A stretch of 64,000 bases of DNA from Burkholderiales bacterium (lineage in GTDB: Bacteria > Pseudomonadota > Gammaproteobacteria > Burkholderiales > Burkholderiaceae_C): NCBI GenBank assembly GCA_003963115.1, contig RXJQ01000009.1, positions 62,001 through 126,000 of the forward strand, in the 5' to 3' direction. The notes beneath the pieces are model-generated. The model was not told the DNA's origin. It did no database searches and worked only from the letters and a program-made list of their open reading frames with translations. A program made the translations under genes and the position numbers. Each line of letters starts with the position of its first letter. The stretch's first letter is position 1. Shown here piece by piece: positions 19,523 through 29,238 of this stretch.

Positions 19523-22500
19523 GGCTGAAAACTGTCTTCGTGGATTCGGGTTTGTAGACACCGAAGGTAGCCCGCGCACTGGGGTCGCGGTCATAGGTGA
19601 GCACACCGGAGCAGCTGTTGCTGCTACCGTTCTGGGCGCGCAGCCAGCTCAAAGATGCGGCGGTGCTGGCAGGATGGCTGCTCAGGCAGGATTGGTCGGT
19701 GGTGGTCGTGCCGAGGTTGAAGGCGAAATCCACGCTGCCCGTCGCCGTGGGACTGGGAGCACTGAGTGTCAAGGAGCCATTGCCACTGCCGATCGAGACA
19801 ACCGAGGCCGTGGTGGTCCAGCCGGCCGTGGCCGCGCCTTTGTAGTCCAGGTAGTTCGTCAGCACCACCGAGGCAGCCGGCACGCTGGTGCAGCTGTCCG
19901 AGCTGTTGACCACCCAGGCCTTGCCGTTCCAGTATTGGGCTTGCACAGGCACGCTCAATGAGGACTTCTCTGAACCGAATGCATTGGACACATTGAGCCG
20001 CCCGCTGCGCAAGGTGACCGAGCCCTGCGTACCCGAGGCAGACGACACGCCGCTGGTGTCGACGGCCTGCATGGTCACCAGGGAAGTAGGTGAAGTCAGC
20101 TTGTTGGTGAAGGTGAAGGTCGGTGTGGTGCTGGATGCCACCCCTGCTCCGAAGCTGGAGGCCGACACCGATGTGCCTGCAGTCAGGCTGCCCAGGCCGG
20201 CCCCCGCGCCCGTGGCCGACAGGGTCACTGCTTTCGCGTAGTTGGGCGAGGTATTGGCCGTGCCGTCGTAGTTGTAGGTCGTCGCATTCAAGGCATTGCG
20301 TGCCGTGATCTGCACGGTGTAAGGCTGGCCGCTGTAGGTGAAGCTTGAGCAGCCTTGGGTCACAGCCGTATCGAAATGATGCGGAATGAAGGGGCCCACC
20401 GCGCCGGCAGCGCCGGTCGTACCTGTCACCGTCGTGCCCGTGCCCAGGTAGCTGCCGCTGACCAGCGTGGCCGTCAGGTCGCCAAGGCCCACCTCGGTCC
20501 ATTTCAGATCGCTGAGCGTCACTGCGCCGCTGCTGAAGCTGCTTGACGAGATATAGGGGGACCCGCCGGTGCCTGTGCCCGTGAAGGTACCCGCCACCGC
20601 CGCCGTGCCGGTGGGCTTGGCCTTGGCCCAGCTGATGCGCACGTAGTCGGTGGTCACCGCTGTTTCCTTGCCGAAATTGGGCACGGCATTGCCCGAGCTG
20701 TTCTTGGCCGTCACGGTGGCCGAGAAGGTGCTGCCAGCCACCGGCGCCGCCGTGATGCCGCTGAACGCGAACGAGGCCGGGCTGGCAATGAAACTGGAGC
20801 TGCCCGTCATGCTCAAACCAGCGTCGGTGCCTGAACCCGTGTAGGTGCCCGTCAGGTTCATCTGCCCCACGTCGGCATACTGCACGGTGGTCGTGGCGAC
20901 ACCGCTGGCATTGAAGCTCAGGCTCACCGCGCGGCCTGTGCCGTCACACGCCGCCGCCGTGCTGTTGCTGGCGTTGAGCGCCGAACCGCCCACCCGCACC
21001 GGCAGCGTCCCCGTGGTCGGGTTGGTGTAGGTGCACTTGAAGGTCACGTTCTTGCTGACGCTGGCAAAGGCTGGCGTGCACACCGTGGCGTTGTTGCTCG
21101 ACTGCACCGCGCTGACCGTCACGCTCTGCGACGCATCAGACAGGTGGTTGGGCACCGTGAAGTACAGGGCCGAGCTGACCATGCTGACCGCACACGACCC
21201 ACCCGATGTGGCCGCAGCCCCCATGCCGCAATACACCGATGGCGACCCGAAGGGCGTCACCGACAAACCAGACAGCGCGGCCGTGGCCGTGCCCACCGTG
21301 GTGAGCGCAGCCGAGATCGTGGTGCTGGAACTGCCGTTGCTGATGGTGAAGCCTTGACCAGAAGGGTAGTTCGCCGTCACACCCGACACCGTCAGGGTGC
21401 CGGTGAGGCCGGTGGTGTAGAGCGTCGAGCAGGCGGCGTTGCCGCAAGCTTTGACGGTGTAGGTCACCGGGGTGCAGGTCACATTGGTGCTGCTGCCCGT
21501 GGTGAGTTCGACATGATCGAGCGTCTGGTTGGAGGTGTAGCCGCAGCTGTTGCCGCTGGCCGCCGCCCCGCCCATGCCGCAATAGACCGAGGGCGAGCCC
21601 GATGGCGCCGGCGACACGCCGCTGAGGCTGACCGTGGCCGTGCCTGCCGATGTGGGTGTGACACTCACCGTGGTGGTGGCGCTGCCCGCGCCGATGCTGA
21701 AGGCCTGGCTGGCAGATGGCGTCACGGTCACGCCCGAGATGGTGAAGGTGCCCGTCACACCCGAGGTGTAGGTGGTCGAGCAGGCCGCGTCGGCGCAGGC
21801 CTTGATCGTGTAGGTCACCGCCGAGTTCATGCTGCCCGACGATGAGACCGTGGTGACCTCCAGGTGGTGCAGGCCCAGTACCGTGATCGTGCAGGCATTG
21901 CCGCTGGCCGCCGCCACCCCGATGCCGCAATACACCGAGGGTGAGCCCGTCGGCGTGATGCTGGGTGCGGACAGCGCCACCGTCGCCGTGCCCGATGGGG
22001 TGATGCTGGCAGACAAGGTTGTGCTCGAACTTCGTGCGCCAATGGAGTAGGTCTGCCCTGCCGGGTAGGTGGGCGTCATCCCCGAGCCCGTCAGCGACAA
22101 GGTCCCGGTCATCCCCGTGGTGAACAAGGTGCTGCACGCCGCATCGGCACAGGATTTGACAGTGAAGGTGATGGTCCCTCCCGCAGCAGCCGAGTTACTG
22201 GCCGTGGTCACCTCCAGGTGGTGCGGCGCCACAGTGGGGTCCACGTAGATCAGGTTGTCCACGTACATGTCCTGGCTCAGAGGGAAGCCCAGGAAGCCGC
22301 AGCCATCGCATCGATTGTTGTAAAAGGTGACCGAGGTGATCTTGATCCCTGTCGCAGGGAGATAGGTCAGGTACACCGTGTCTAGCTGGTTGCAACCGAA
22401 TAGGCACAGAGTCAGCAGGTTGAAGAGGTCCGTCAAGAAGTTGCTGGGTACATAAGCACCCAGGCAAGTCGAGTTCGACGAGGTGTCGCAGCTGTAGAGC

Positions 22501-23018
22501 GTCTGCGAGGTGCCGTCGCTGAAGTTGAACGTCACATAGGCGCCGTTCTGGTCCTTGAGGCCCAGGTACCAATCGAAGGCGACATAGCTGGTGCCGCCGT
22601 TGGCGAAGGTGACGGTCAGCGAGGAGGCCGTGCCCGACGTACCCGATGAAATCTTGACGTGCTTGCCGGACATGCCCGTTGCGCCAGTGGTGTCGGTCTG
22701 CGTGAACGAGGCACCGCTGGCGGTCGACGTGCTGAAAGTCAAGCGGCCAGCCGTCTGCTCTGTCGTCAGCGTGTTGTTGGCAGCGGCTGAAACGGGTGTG
22801 CCGGTGCTGAAGTCGATGGTCCGCTCGTTCGCGTACGAGGTCGGCGAGTTGAAGCCCGCATCGCTGCTGGTATAGGCGTTCCAGCCGGCCTCCACATGGC
22901 TCCACGGCCCCACGGCCATGAGCAGGGCGAACGCAAGTCCCCTCAGCCAGGCAGTCACCTTGGCGCCGAGTACGGTGCGTTCAAGGGCGCGCCCAACCCT
23001 AGTCTGCGTCGCGGCCAT
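19509..23018 (-). CDS. mshQ: MshQ-like giant secreted protein with three tandem Cys-rich modules (copy 1)
   Basis: An 1169-residue exported protein with a signal peptide at about residues 22-45. An N-terminal domain of about 220 residues is followed by three tandem modules of about 117 residues starting at residues 266, 384 and 501. Each module opens with HHLEVTT or similar, has a Cys pair of the form CADAACS or CGNAACS, and closes with PSVYCG plus one more Cys. The C-terminal half (from NHLSDASQSVTVSA) matches the MshQ/DUF6701 family found in MSHA pilus loci. GAGGTGA precedes the ATG at 23018. It is a paralogue of the next gene upstream; the C-terminal halves are nearly identical. Likely a surface or pilus-associated adhesin. 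Confidence 0.82.
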   Translation of the reverse strand: MAATQTRVGRALERTVLGAKVTAWLRGLAFALLMAVGPWSHVEAGWNAYTSSDAGFNSPTSYANERTIDFSTGTPVSAAANNTLTTEQTAGRLTFSTSTASGASFTQTDTTGATGMSGKHVKISSGTSGTASSLTVTFANGGTSYVAFDWYLGLKDQNGAYVTFNFSDGTSQTLYSCDTSSNSTCLGAYVPSNFLTDLFNLLTLCLFGCNQLDTVYLTYLPATGIKITSVTFYNNRCDGCGFLGFPLSQDMYVDNLIYVDPTVAPHHLEVTTASNSAAAGGTITFTVKSCADAACSTLFTTGMTGTLSLTGSGMTPTYPAGQTYSIGARSSSTTLSASITPSGTATVALSAPSITPTGSPSVYCGIGVAAASGNACTITVLGLHHLEVTTVSSSGSMNSAVTYTIKACADAACSTTYTSGVTGTFTISGVTVTPSASQAFSIGAGSATTTVSVTPTSAGTATVSLSGVSPAPSGSPSVYCGMGGAAASGNSCGYTSNQTLDHVELTTGSSTNVTCTPVTYTVKACGNAACSTLYTTGLTGTLTVSGVTANYPSGQGFTISNGSSSTTISAALTTVGTATAALSGLSVTPFGSPSVYCGMGAAATSGGSCAVSMVSSALYFTVPNHLSDASQSVTVSAVQSSNNATVCTPAFASVSKNVTFKCTYTNPTTGTLPVRVGGSALNASNSTAAACDGTGRAVSLSFNASGVATTTVQYADVGQMNLTGTYTGSGTDAGLSMTGSSSFIASPASFAFSGITAAPVAGSTFSATVTAKNSSGNAVPNFGKETAVTTDYVRISWAKAKPTGTAAVAGTFTGTGTGGSPYISSSSFSSGAVTLSDLKWTEVGLGDLTATLVSGSYLGTGTTVTGTTGAAGAVGPFIPHHFDTAVTQGCSSFTYSGQPYTVQITARNALNATTYNYDGTANTSPNYAKAVTLSATGAGAGLGSLTAGTSVSASSFGAGVASSTTPTFTFTNKLTSPTSLVTMQAVDTSGVSSASGTQGSVTLRSGRLNVSNAFGSEKSSLSVPVQAQYWNGKAWVVNSSDSCTSVPAASVVLTNYLDYKGAATAGWTTTASVVSIGSGNGSLTLSAPSPTATGSVDFAFNLGTTTTDQSCLSSHPASTAASLSWLRAQNGSSNSCSGVLTYDRDPSARATFGVYKPESTKTVFSRDIY
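21173..22223 (-). repeat. Three tandem ~351-bp coding modules in mshQ copy 1
   Basis: Module starts at 22223, 21869 and 21518 on the minus strand give a period of 351-354 bp. The modules are recognisably homologous but diverged at protein level. The number differs from the paralogue (two modules), so the array expands and contracts in frame. Confidence 0.75.
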
Positions 23019-23149
23019 GTGGTCACCTCACGCCAGTGCCCCGCCAACCGGTTCAGCGGGTATTCAGATTGTGGAATTTCTGTGATTCATAAAAGCTCGA
23101 AACAAACCGGGGAATGCACCTCAGTAAACGCCACCTCGGCGGCGTCGGT

Positions 23150-26100
23150 TCAATACAGCTCTCTCGAATAAACAGCCTTTTTGGTTTCAGGTTGGTAGAC
23201 GCCGAAAGTGGCCCGCGCACTCGGGTCGCGGTCATAGGTGCTCACGCCAGCGCAGCCGTTGGCGCTGCCGTTCTGGGCACGCAACCAGCTCAGGTTGGCC
23301 GCCGTGCTGGCTGGGTGGCTGGCCAGGCAGGATTGGTCGGTGGTGGTGGCGCCCAGGTTGAAGGCGAAGTCCACGCTGCCCGTGCTCGATGGGCTGGGCG
23401 CGCCCAGGCTCAGGGTGCCGTTGCCGCTGCTGATGGTGACGGCCGATGGGGTGGTCGTCCAGCCTGCTGTGGCGGCACCTTTGGAGTCCATGTAATTGCT
23501 CAGGGCCACCGAGGCCGCCGGCACGCTGGTGCAGCTGTCAGATGCGTTCAGTACCCAGGCCTTGCCGTTCCAGTACTGGGCCTGCACGGGCACGCTCAGC
23601 ACCGATTTCTCGGAGCCGAAGGCATTGGAGATCTTGAGCCGGCCGCTGCGCAGCGGGACCGAGCCTTCCACCACCGGCGAGCCGGCACTGGAGGTCACGC
23701 TACCGGCCGTCTCCTGGGCGTGGATGGTGATGCTGGTGGGTGTCGTCAGCTTGTTCGTGAAGGCAAAGGTGGGCGTCGTCAACGAAGCCACGCCCGCGCC
23801 GAAGCTGGTCAGGGCCACGGATGTACCTGCCGTCAGGGAGCCTGAACCGGCCCCCGCGCCCGTGGCCGACAGCGTCACCGCCTTGGCATAGTTGGGCGAG
23901 GTGTTGGCCGAACCATCGTAGTTGTAGGTGGTGGTGTTGCCCGCGTTGCGCGCCGTGATCTGCACCGTGAAGGGCTGGCCGCTGTAGCTGAAGCTCGAAC
24001 AACCCTGCGTGATCACGGTATCGAAGTGATGCGGCACGAAGGGCCCCACCGCGCCGGCGGCGCCTGTCGTGCCGGTCACCGTCGTGCCCGAGCCCAGGTA
24101 GCTGCCGCTGACCAGCCAGGCCGACAGGTCACCCAAGCCCACCTCCGTCCAGTTGAGGTTGCTCAAGGTCACCGCCCCGTTGCTGAAGCTGCTCGACGAC
24201 AGGGTGGGCGAGGTCGATGTGCCCGTGCCCGTGAAGGTGCCCGCCACCGAGGCCGTGCCCGTGGGCTTGGCCTTGGCCCAGCTGATGCGCACGTAGTCGG
24301 TGGTGACCGCCGTTTCCTTGCCGAAGTTGGGCACGGCATTGCCCGAGCTGTTCTTGGCCGTGAGCGTGGCCGCGAAGTTGCTGCCCGCCACGGGCGAGGC
24401 CGTGATGCTGCTGAACGCGAACGACGCCGGGCTGGCGATGAAACTGTCGCTGCCCGTCATGCTCAGGCCTGCGTCCGTGCCGGAGCCGGCGTAGGTGGCC
24501 GTCAAGCTCATCTGCCCCACGTCGGCGTATTGCACTGTGGTAGTGGCCACGCCACTGACGTTGAAGCTCAGGCTCACCGTACCACCCGTGCCATCACACG
24601 CCGCCGCCGTGCTGTTGCTGGCGTTGAGCGCCGTGCCGCCCACGCGCACAGGCAGCGTCCCCGTGGTTGGGTTGCTGTAACTGCATTTGAAGGTCACGTT
24701 CTTGCTCACGCTGGCAAAGGCCGGCGTGCACGCGGTGGCGTTGTTGCTTGACTGCACCGCGCTGACCGTCACCGTCTGCGACGCATCGGATAAGTGGTTG
24801 GGCACATTGAAAAGCAGCCCCGAATTGGCCAGGTTGATCGTGCAGCTGCCGCCACTGGCAGGCGTGCTGCCGTTCATGCCGCAGTAGACGGATGGCGAGC
24901 CTGTGGGCGTGGCCGACAAGCCGCTCAAGGTGGCGGCGGTGAGTGAGCCAACCGTGGTCGCGTGAACCGATACCGTGGTGCTCGACGAGCCGTTGGGGAT
25001 GCTGAAGGCCGCGCCGGAAGGGTAGTTGACCGTCATGCCCGAGCCCGTCACCGACAGCGTGCCGCTCAGCCCTGCGGTGTAGGGCGACGCACAGGCGGCG
25101 TCGGAACAGGCCGTCAAAGTGTAGGTCCTTGGGGTACATGTCAAGCCATCGCTGGCCGCGATGTTCACGTGGTGCAGGGGCACGGTCACCGTCATATTGC
25201 ATGAGTTGCCACTGGCCGCCGCCACGCCGATGCCGCAGAACACCTTGGGCGTGTTGCTGGGCGTTGGGGTATACGTGGGCACACTCATGGTCGCCGTGCC
25301 AGCGGTGGTCGGCGTGACCGTGACATCCACATAGTTGGTGGGCCCGGCCGGGATGCTCCACGCTGCGGTGTAGGTGGCCGACACGCCCGACACCCCGATG
25401 GTGCCGCTGACGCCGGTGATGTATGGCGTCGAACAGGCGGCATCGCCACAGGCCTTGATACGGAAGGTCGTGGCCGCATTGGCCGATACGCTGCTCGACA
25501 CCGTGGTCAGCTCCAGATGGTGAGGCACGACCGCCCCATCGACATAGCTGATGTTGTCGACATACCAGTCCTGCGAGGTGTTCGTGGACAACAAGCCGCA
25601 GCCGCCGCAGTTGTAGAGCTTGAACTGCATGGAGTTGACCTTCACGCCGTTGTCGGGTGTGTACTGCACGTAGATGGGATACCAGGTGATGGCGTCACCG
25701 AACAGCCACCCAAACAGAAAGTTGAGCAGAGAAGTCAGCCAGTTCGGGTCATCCACATACATGCCGATGCACTGGCTGTTGCTTGACGAGGTGCAGTTCT
25801 TGAGCACCTTGGTGCTGCCGTCCGAAAGCGTCAGGGTCAGGATCTCGGTGTTCTCGCTGTTGAACTGGGCGCGCCACATCAGGCCCACATAAGGCGTGGG
25901 GTTGGCAAAGTTGACGGTGACGGTGCTGGGGTTGCCCGTGGTGCCCGAGGAAATGTCCATCGCATTGCCTGAAAAGCCGCTCGCCGACACCGAGCCGGTG
26001 TAGCTGATCGAACCTCCAGATGTCAGGAACTGCGCCGCACCGGCTGCGCTCGAGTAGGTCAAGCGGCCAGCCGTCTGTTCGCTCGCCAGCGTGCGCGTGC

Positions 26101-26257
26101 TGAAATCAATGGTGTACTGGTTGGCGCCAGGGGCTGGCGGCGAGTACACGCCACTGGTGTAGACGTAATACCCGGCTATCGCATCGCCAATGCCTGCCAC
26201 CACACAAAGCAACAGCACCAGCTTGAAGAAGCCGCTCACGATGCGGGTCTTGTTCAT
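23150..26257 (-). CDS. mshQ: MshQ-like secreted protein with two tandem modules (copy 2)
   Basis: The start ATG at 26257 (MNKTRIVSGFFK, with GGAAGG upstream) gives 1035 residues. A signal peptide ends near residue 29. A domain with several Cys leads into two Cys-rich modules at about residues 246 and 362, then the same MshQ/DUF6701 C-terminal half as copy 1, ending SRELY where copy 1 ends SRDIY. The two genes are adjacent on one strand with 131 bp between them. A strong terminator stands between the pilin genes and this gene, so its expression is probably far below that of the pilins. Confidence 0.82.
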   Translation of the reverse strand: MNKTRIVSGFFKLVLLLCVVAGIGDAIAGYYVYTSGVYSPPAPGANQYTIDFSTRTLASEQTAGRLTYSSAAGAAQFLTSGGSISYTGSVSASGFSGNAMDISSGTTGNPSTVTVNFANPTPYVGLMWRAQFNSENTEILTLTLSDGSTKVLKNCTSSSNSQCIGMYVDDPNWLTSLLNFLFGWLFGDAITWYPIYVQYTPDNGVKVNSMQFKLYNCGGCGLLSTNTSQDWYVDNISYVDGAVVPHHLELTTVSSSVSANAATTFRIKACGDAACSTPYITGVSGTIGVSGVSATYTAAWSIPAGPTNYVDVTVTPTTAGTATMSVPTYTPTPSNTPKVFCGIGVAAASGNSCNMTVTVPLHHVNIAASDGLTCTPRTYTLTACSDAACASPYTAGLSGTLSVTGSGMTVNYPSGAAFSIPNGSSSTTVSVHATTVGSLTAATLSGLSATPTGSPSVYCGMNGSTPASGGSCTINLANSGLLFNVPNHLSDASQTVTVSAVQSSNNATACTPAFASVSKNVTFKCSYSNPTTGTLPVRVGGTALNASNSTAAACDGTGGTVSLSFNVSGVATTTVQYADVGQMSLTATYAGSGTDAGLSMTGSDSFIASPASFAFSSITASPVAGSNFAATLTAKNSSGNAVPNFGKETAVTTDYVRISWAKAKPTGTASVAGTFTGTGTSTSPTLSSSSFSNGAVTLSNLNWTEVGLGDLSAWLVSGSYLGSGTTVTGTTGAAGAVGPFVPHHFDTVITQGCSSFSYSGQPFTVQITARNAGNTTTYNYDGSANTSPNYAKAVTLSATGAGAGSGSLTAGTSVALTSFGAGVASLTTPTFAFTNKLTTPTSITIHAQETAGSVTSSAGSPVVEGSVPLRSGRLKISNAFGSEKSVLSVPVQAQYWNGKAWVLNASDSCTSVPAASVALSNYMDSKGAATAGWTTTPSAVTISSGNGTLSLGAPSPSSTGSVDFAFNLGATTTDQSCLASHPASTAANLSWLRAQNGSANGCAGVSTYDRDPSARATFGVYQPETKKAVYSRELY
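24823..25522 (-). repeat. Two tandem ~350-bp coding modules in mshQ copy 2
   Basis: Module starts at 25522 and 25174 on the minus strand (348 bp apart). They are homologous to the three modules of the neighbouring mshQ and share the CxDAAC and YCG or FCG cysteine positions. Confidence 0.7.
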
Positions 26258-26334
26258 GAAAGTACCTTCCGCAAAGGGGATCTGTTTGTCCATCCCCAAT
26301 CGTTTACATATTGCAACAGCTGATGGGCAGCAGG

Positions 26335-26379
26335 AAAAACAAAGGCCGCAAAAGCAGAACTAATCCTGCATTTGCGGCC
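26335..26379 (-). terminator. Strong Rho-independent terminator after the pilin genes
   Basis: On the minus strand a 14-bp stem with one mismatch (GGCCGCAAATGCAG against CTGCTTTTGCGGCC) closes an 8-nt loop and is followed by TTTGTTTTT. It lies 13 bp after the stop of the third pilin gene and about 80 bp before the mshQ start, so most transcription from the pilin genes should stop here. Confidence 0.85.
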
Positions 26380-26391
26380 CTCTTGAGGAGA

Positions 26392-26838
26392 TTAAAGACC
26401 AGCTGAGATGCCCGTGAACGTAGACGAAGCATTGCTGGTGCCATTCGTCGCCGTCAAGGTGCAATTGGCCGTGACGCCATTGGCCCCTGCCGCGCCAGAG
26501 CCAATGGCCCCGGCCGTGATGGCATAGGTGGTGCTGCTGTTGGTGGGCAGCACGCCGCCGGCCAGCAGCGAGGCCGCCTGATTGCAGTTGGAGATCGCGA
26601 TGCATTTGTTGGCCGTGACCACATGGTTGGTCGCGGAGCAACCACCATAGTTGACGGTCATGGCACTGGACAACTGAGACGCTACACCATCGGACGCTGC
26701 AGCAATCGAGTCCGAACGCAGATCGAGGAACTTGGGCAAGGCGGTGGCCGCCAGGATGCCCAGGATCACGATGACCACGATCAGCTCGATCATGGTGAAG
26801 CCCCGCTGTTGAGTGCAACGCGAGTCAGGCATAGGCAT
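26392..26838 (-). CDS. mshA: MSHA-type major pilin paralogue (divergent copy)
   Basis: A 148-residue type IV prepilin with leader [20 protein letters not shown] and cleavage before Phe. The ATG at 26838 follows a GAGG and lies 11 bp behind the preceding pilin gene. The N-terminal 50 residues nearly match the other two pilins, but the C-terminal domain is more diverged, with an Ala/Gly-rich insertion before the final strand. The paired Cys residues are kept (GGCSATN and NKCIAISNC). It is the last of three tandem pilin genes, ending just before the terminator. Confidence 0.88.
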   Translation of the reverse strand: MPMPDSRCTQQRGFTMIELIVVIVILGILAATALPKFLDLRSDSIAAASDGVASQLSSAMTVNYGGCSATNHVVTANKCIAISNCNQAASLLAGGVLPTNSSTTYAITAGAIGSGAAGANGVTANCTLTATNGTSNASSTFTGISAGL

Positions 26839-26849
26839 CAGGCCAAGCC

Positions 26850-27266
26850 TCAGTTGCCCGCCGCCACGCCCGTGAAGGTCGAGGTGAGGCTGGTGCTGCC
26901 GTTGGTTCCCGTCAAGGTGCAATTGGCGGTGGCACCGTTGGTGGTGGTCAAGGTGGCGGCGGCCACCGAGAAGGTGGTCGAGCCATTCGTCGGGAAGGCA
27001 CCGCCTGTCAACAGCGTGGCAGCCTGGCTGCAGTTGTTGATGGTGATGCACTTGTTGGCTGTGGCCACGTTGTTGGCGGCTTGACAGCCCACGTAGTTCA
27101 CCGACATGGCGCTGCCCAGCTGGCCGGCCATGCCGTCGGTAGCGGACTGAACCGCATCTCCGCGCAGGTCCACGAACTTGGGCAAGGCGGTGGCCGCCAG
27201 GATGCCCAGGATCACGATGACCACGATCAACTCGATCATGGTGAAACCCGTTTGACGACGCTTCAT
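26850..27266 (-). CDS. mshA: MSHA-type major pilin
   Basis: A 138-residue prepilin starting [20 protein letters not shown], with the processing site G|FTMIE and the conserved Glu5. GAGGTGA stands 5 nt before the ATG. The globular domain has Cys in VGCQ, NKC and NNC, and ends [10 protein letters not shown]. It differs from the next pilin upstream at only about ten positions, a recent duplication. The product forms the shaft of the MSHA fibre. Confidence 0.92.
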   Translation of the reverse strand: MKRRQTGFTMIELIVVIVILGILAATALPKFVDLRGDAVQSATDGMAGQLGSAMSVNYVGCQAANNVATANKCITINNCSQAATLLTGGAFPTNGSTTFSVAAATLTTTNGATANCTLTGTNGSTSLTSTFTGVAAGN

Positions 27267-27341
27267 GGCGATCACCTCACATACTGCTGTCAGGCTATCG
27301 CAGTGGGCATCCATTGGACACCCGCCACGCTCAGTTCAGCA

Positions 27342-27758
27342 TCAGTTACCAGCCGCCACACCCGTGAAGGTCGACGTCTTGGACGTGGAACCGTTCGTAC
27401 CCGTCAACGTACAGTTGGCGGTCGAACCGTTGACGGTGGTCAACGTGGCAGCAGTCACCGCGAAGGTGGTCGAGCCGTTGGTCGGGAAGGCGCCACCGGT
27501 CAACAGCGTGGCAGCCTGGCTGCAGTTGTTGATGGTGATGCACTTGTTGGCCGTGGCCACGTTGTTGGCGGCTTGACAGCCCGCGTAGTTCACCGACATG
27601 GCGCTGGCCAACTGACCAGCCATGCCGTCAGTGGCAGACTGCACCGCATCGCTGCGCAGGTCGACGAACTTCGGCAGCGCGGTGGCGGCCAAAATACCCA
27701 GGATCACAATGACCACGATCAGTTCGATCATGGTGAAGCCGGCTTGATTGCGTTTCAT
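27342..27758 (-). CDS. mshA: MSHA-type major pilin (first copy)
   Basis: A 138-residue prepilin starting [20 protein letters not shown]. An AGAGG precedes the ATG at 27758. It is the first of three tandem pilin genes and about 93% identical by eye to the second. A 238-bp non-coding stretch separates it from mshG; I see only weak promoter-like sequences there, plus a GC hairpin (ACGGG/CCCGT) shortly before the ribosome-binding site that could stabilise the mRNA. Confidence 0.92.
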   Translation of the reverse strand: MKRNQAGFTMIELIVVIVILGILAATALPKFVDLRSDAVQSATDGMAGQLASAMSVNYAGCQAANNVATANKCITINNCSQAATLLTGGAFPTNGSTTFAVTAATLTTVNGSTANCTLTGTNGSTSKTSTFTGVAAGN

Positions 27759-27996
27759 AAAAGACCTCTTTCTGTGTACGGGCCGGGCCCCGTGCGTGCA
27801 TCCCGGCTTGAATAAAAATGCACGTTTGATCCACATTTCGACTGGCCTGAGCGCAACTTGAGTTTCTGTTACAAATCGACCAATCACCCCATGACGACAT
27901 GGTGCGTCAAGTGAATTCCAGACAAACACGCAAAACGAGCCGAAACCGGAACTAGTTCTCACGTTTGAAGCAGGAAAACACCGACTCCAGCAGGTA

Positions 27997-29238
27997 TCAG
28001 TGCTTCATGGCCGCGCCGCCCATGTTCCACATCGGCAGGAACACACCCAGCGCCAGCACCAGCACCAAGCCACCCATGAACACGATGAGGATGGGTTCGA
28101 TCTGCTGCGACAAGGTCTTGAGCAGGTACTGCACATCCTCGCTGTACAGCTCCCCGACCTCGTCCAGCAGCTCGTCGACCATGCCGGTTTCCTCACCGAT
28201 GGCCAGCATCTGCAAGACCATGGGCGTGAACACCCCGGTGCCCGCGGCGGCATGCGCCAGGGTCTCTCCACGCATCACGTGCTCGCGCATCGAATCGATC
28301 TGCTGAGTCAGGTAGGCGTTGTCTGCTGTCTGGGCCACGCCGATCAGGGCGCGCTCCAGTGGCACGCCGCTGCGCAGCGACAAGGAAAAGGCCCGGGTGA
28401 AGCGCGCCAGGGAGGCCTTGGTCACGATCGGGCCCACGATGGGCATGCGCAAGAGCGCGCGGTCCCAGATGGGCTTGCCCTGTGGCGACTGGATCCATTT
28501 GCGCCAGAGCATGAAGGCCGCGACGATGGCACAGAGCAAGGACCAGCCATGTTCGATGGTGAAGGCCGAGGTCGCCATCAGGATTTTGGTAGGCAAGGGC
28601 AGCTCGGCGCCCAGGCCCTTGAACACCCCCGCAAACGCCGGGATCACCATCACATTGATCACCGCCATGGCAACGGCCATGGCCATCACCACGAAGCTCG
28701 GGTAGCGCAGCGCGGACTTGACCTGCTGGCGCATGAACAGCTCGAACTCCATGTGCTCGGCCAGACGCAGGAAGATCTCTTCGAGCCGCCCCGAAGACTC
28801 ACCCACCCGAACCATGGACACATAGAAGCCATCGAAGATCTTGGGATGCTGGGCCATGGCGGTGGACAGCTCCACACCGCCTTCCAGTGCGCGACGCAGG
28901 TCCTGCAGCACGCCCTTGAGCGTCGGGTTCTGCGCGGTTTCCTGCAAGCCCGCCAGCGCACGCAAGATGGGCACGCCCGCCTTGAACAAGGTGTAGAGCT
29001 GCTTGGAAAACAGCATCACATCCATGGGCTTGACCTTGGGCTGCATGAAGTCCGGCATCTTGACCGGTGCACTGGCCCCGCTGCCCGTCGCCGCAGCCTG
29101 AGGCCCATCCGGCTTGATGACGAGCGGCACCAGGCCCTTGGCCTGCAGGTCGCTGGCCAGTGCCCCTGCCGATGCGGCTTCCTGGGTCCCCTGGACATTG
29201 CCGTGGGGCCCTTTGGCAACGAAGGTGAAACGGCTCAT
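27997..29238 (-). CDS. mshG: MSHA platform protein MshG (GspF family)
   Basis: Inner-membrane platform that couples the ATPase to pilin assembly. The 413 residues contain two GspF domains, at about residues 75-200 and 280-400, each a helical bundle with a membrane segment; both are visible as hydrophobic stretches such as VVMAMAVAMAVINVMVIPAF and ILIVFMGGLVLVLALGVFLP. The start overlaps the mshE stop by ATGA. It is the last assembly gene before the pilins. Confidence 0.94.
   Translation of the reverse strand: MSRFTFVAKGPHGNVQGTQEAASAGALASDLQAKGLVPLVIKPDGPQAAATGSGASAPVKMPDFMQPKVKPMDVMLFSKQLYTLFKAGVPILRALAGLQETAQNPTLKGVLQDLRRALEGGVELSTAMAQHPKIFDGFYVSMVRVGESSGRLEEIFLRLAEHMEFELFMRQQVKSALRYPSFVVMAMAVAMAVINVMVIPAFAGVFKGLGAELPLPTKILMATSAFTIEHGWSLLCAIVAAFMLWRKWIQSPQGKPIWDRALLRMPIVGPIVTKASLARFTRAFSLSLRSGVPLERALIGVAQTADNAYLTQQIDSMREHVMRGETLAHAAAGTGVFTPMVLQMLAIGEETGMVDELLDEVGELYSEDVQYLLKTLSQQIEPILIVFMGGLVLVLALGVFLPMWNMGGAAMKH

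Noticed and set aside
21173-25522. Regular repeats as a CRISPR array or satellite DNA
   Set aside because: The period of about 350 bp is in frame inside two mshQ genes and the copies are diverged at protein level.
27759-27996. A sigma-54-like promoter (TGGATC ... TGCA) before the first pilin gene
   Set aside because: The spacing between the GG and GC elements is 9 instead of 10 and the flanking consensus is poor. A TTGACG box nearby has no matching -10.
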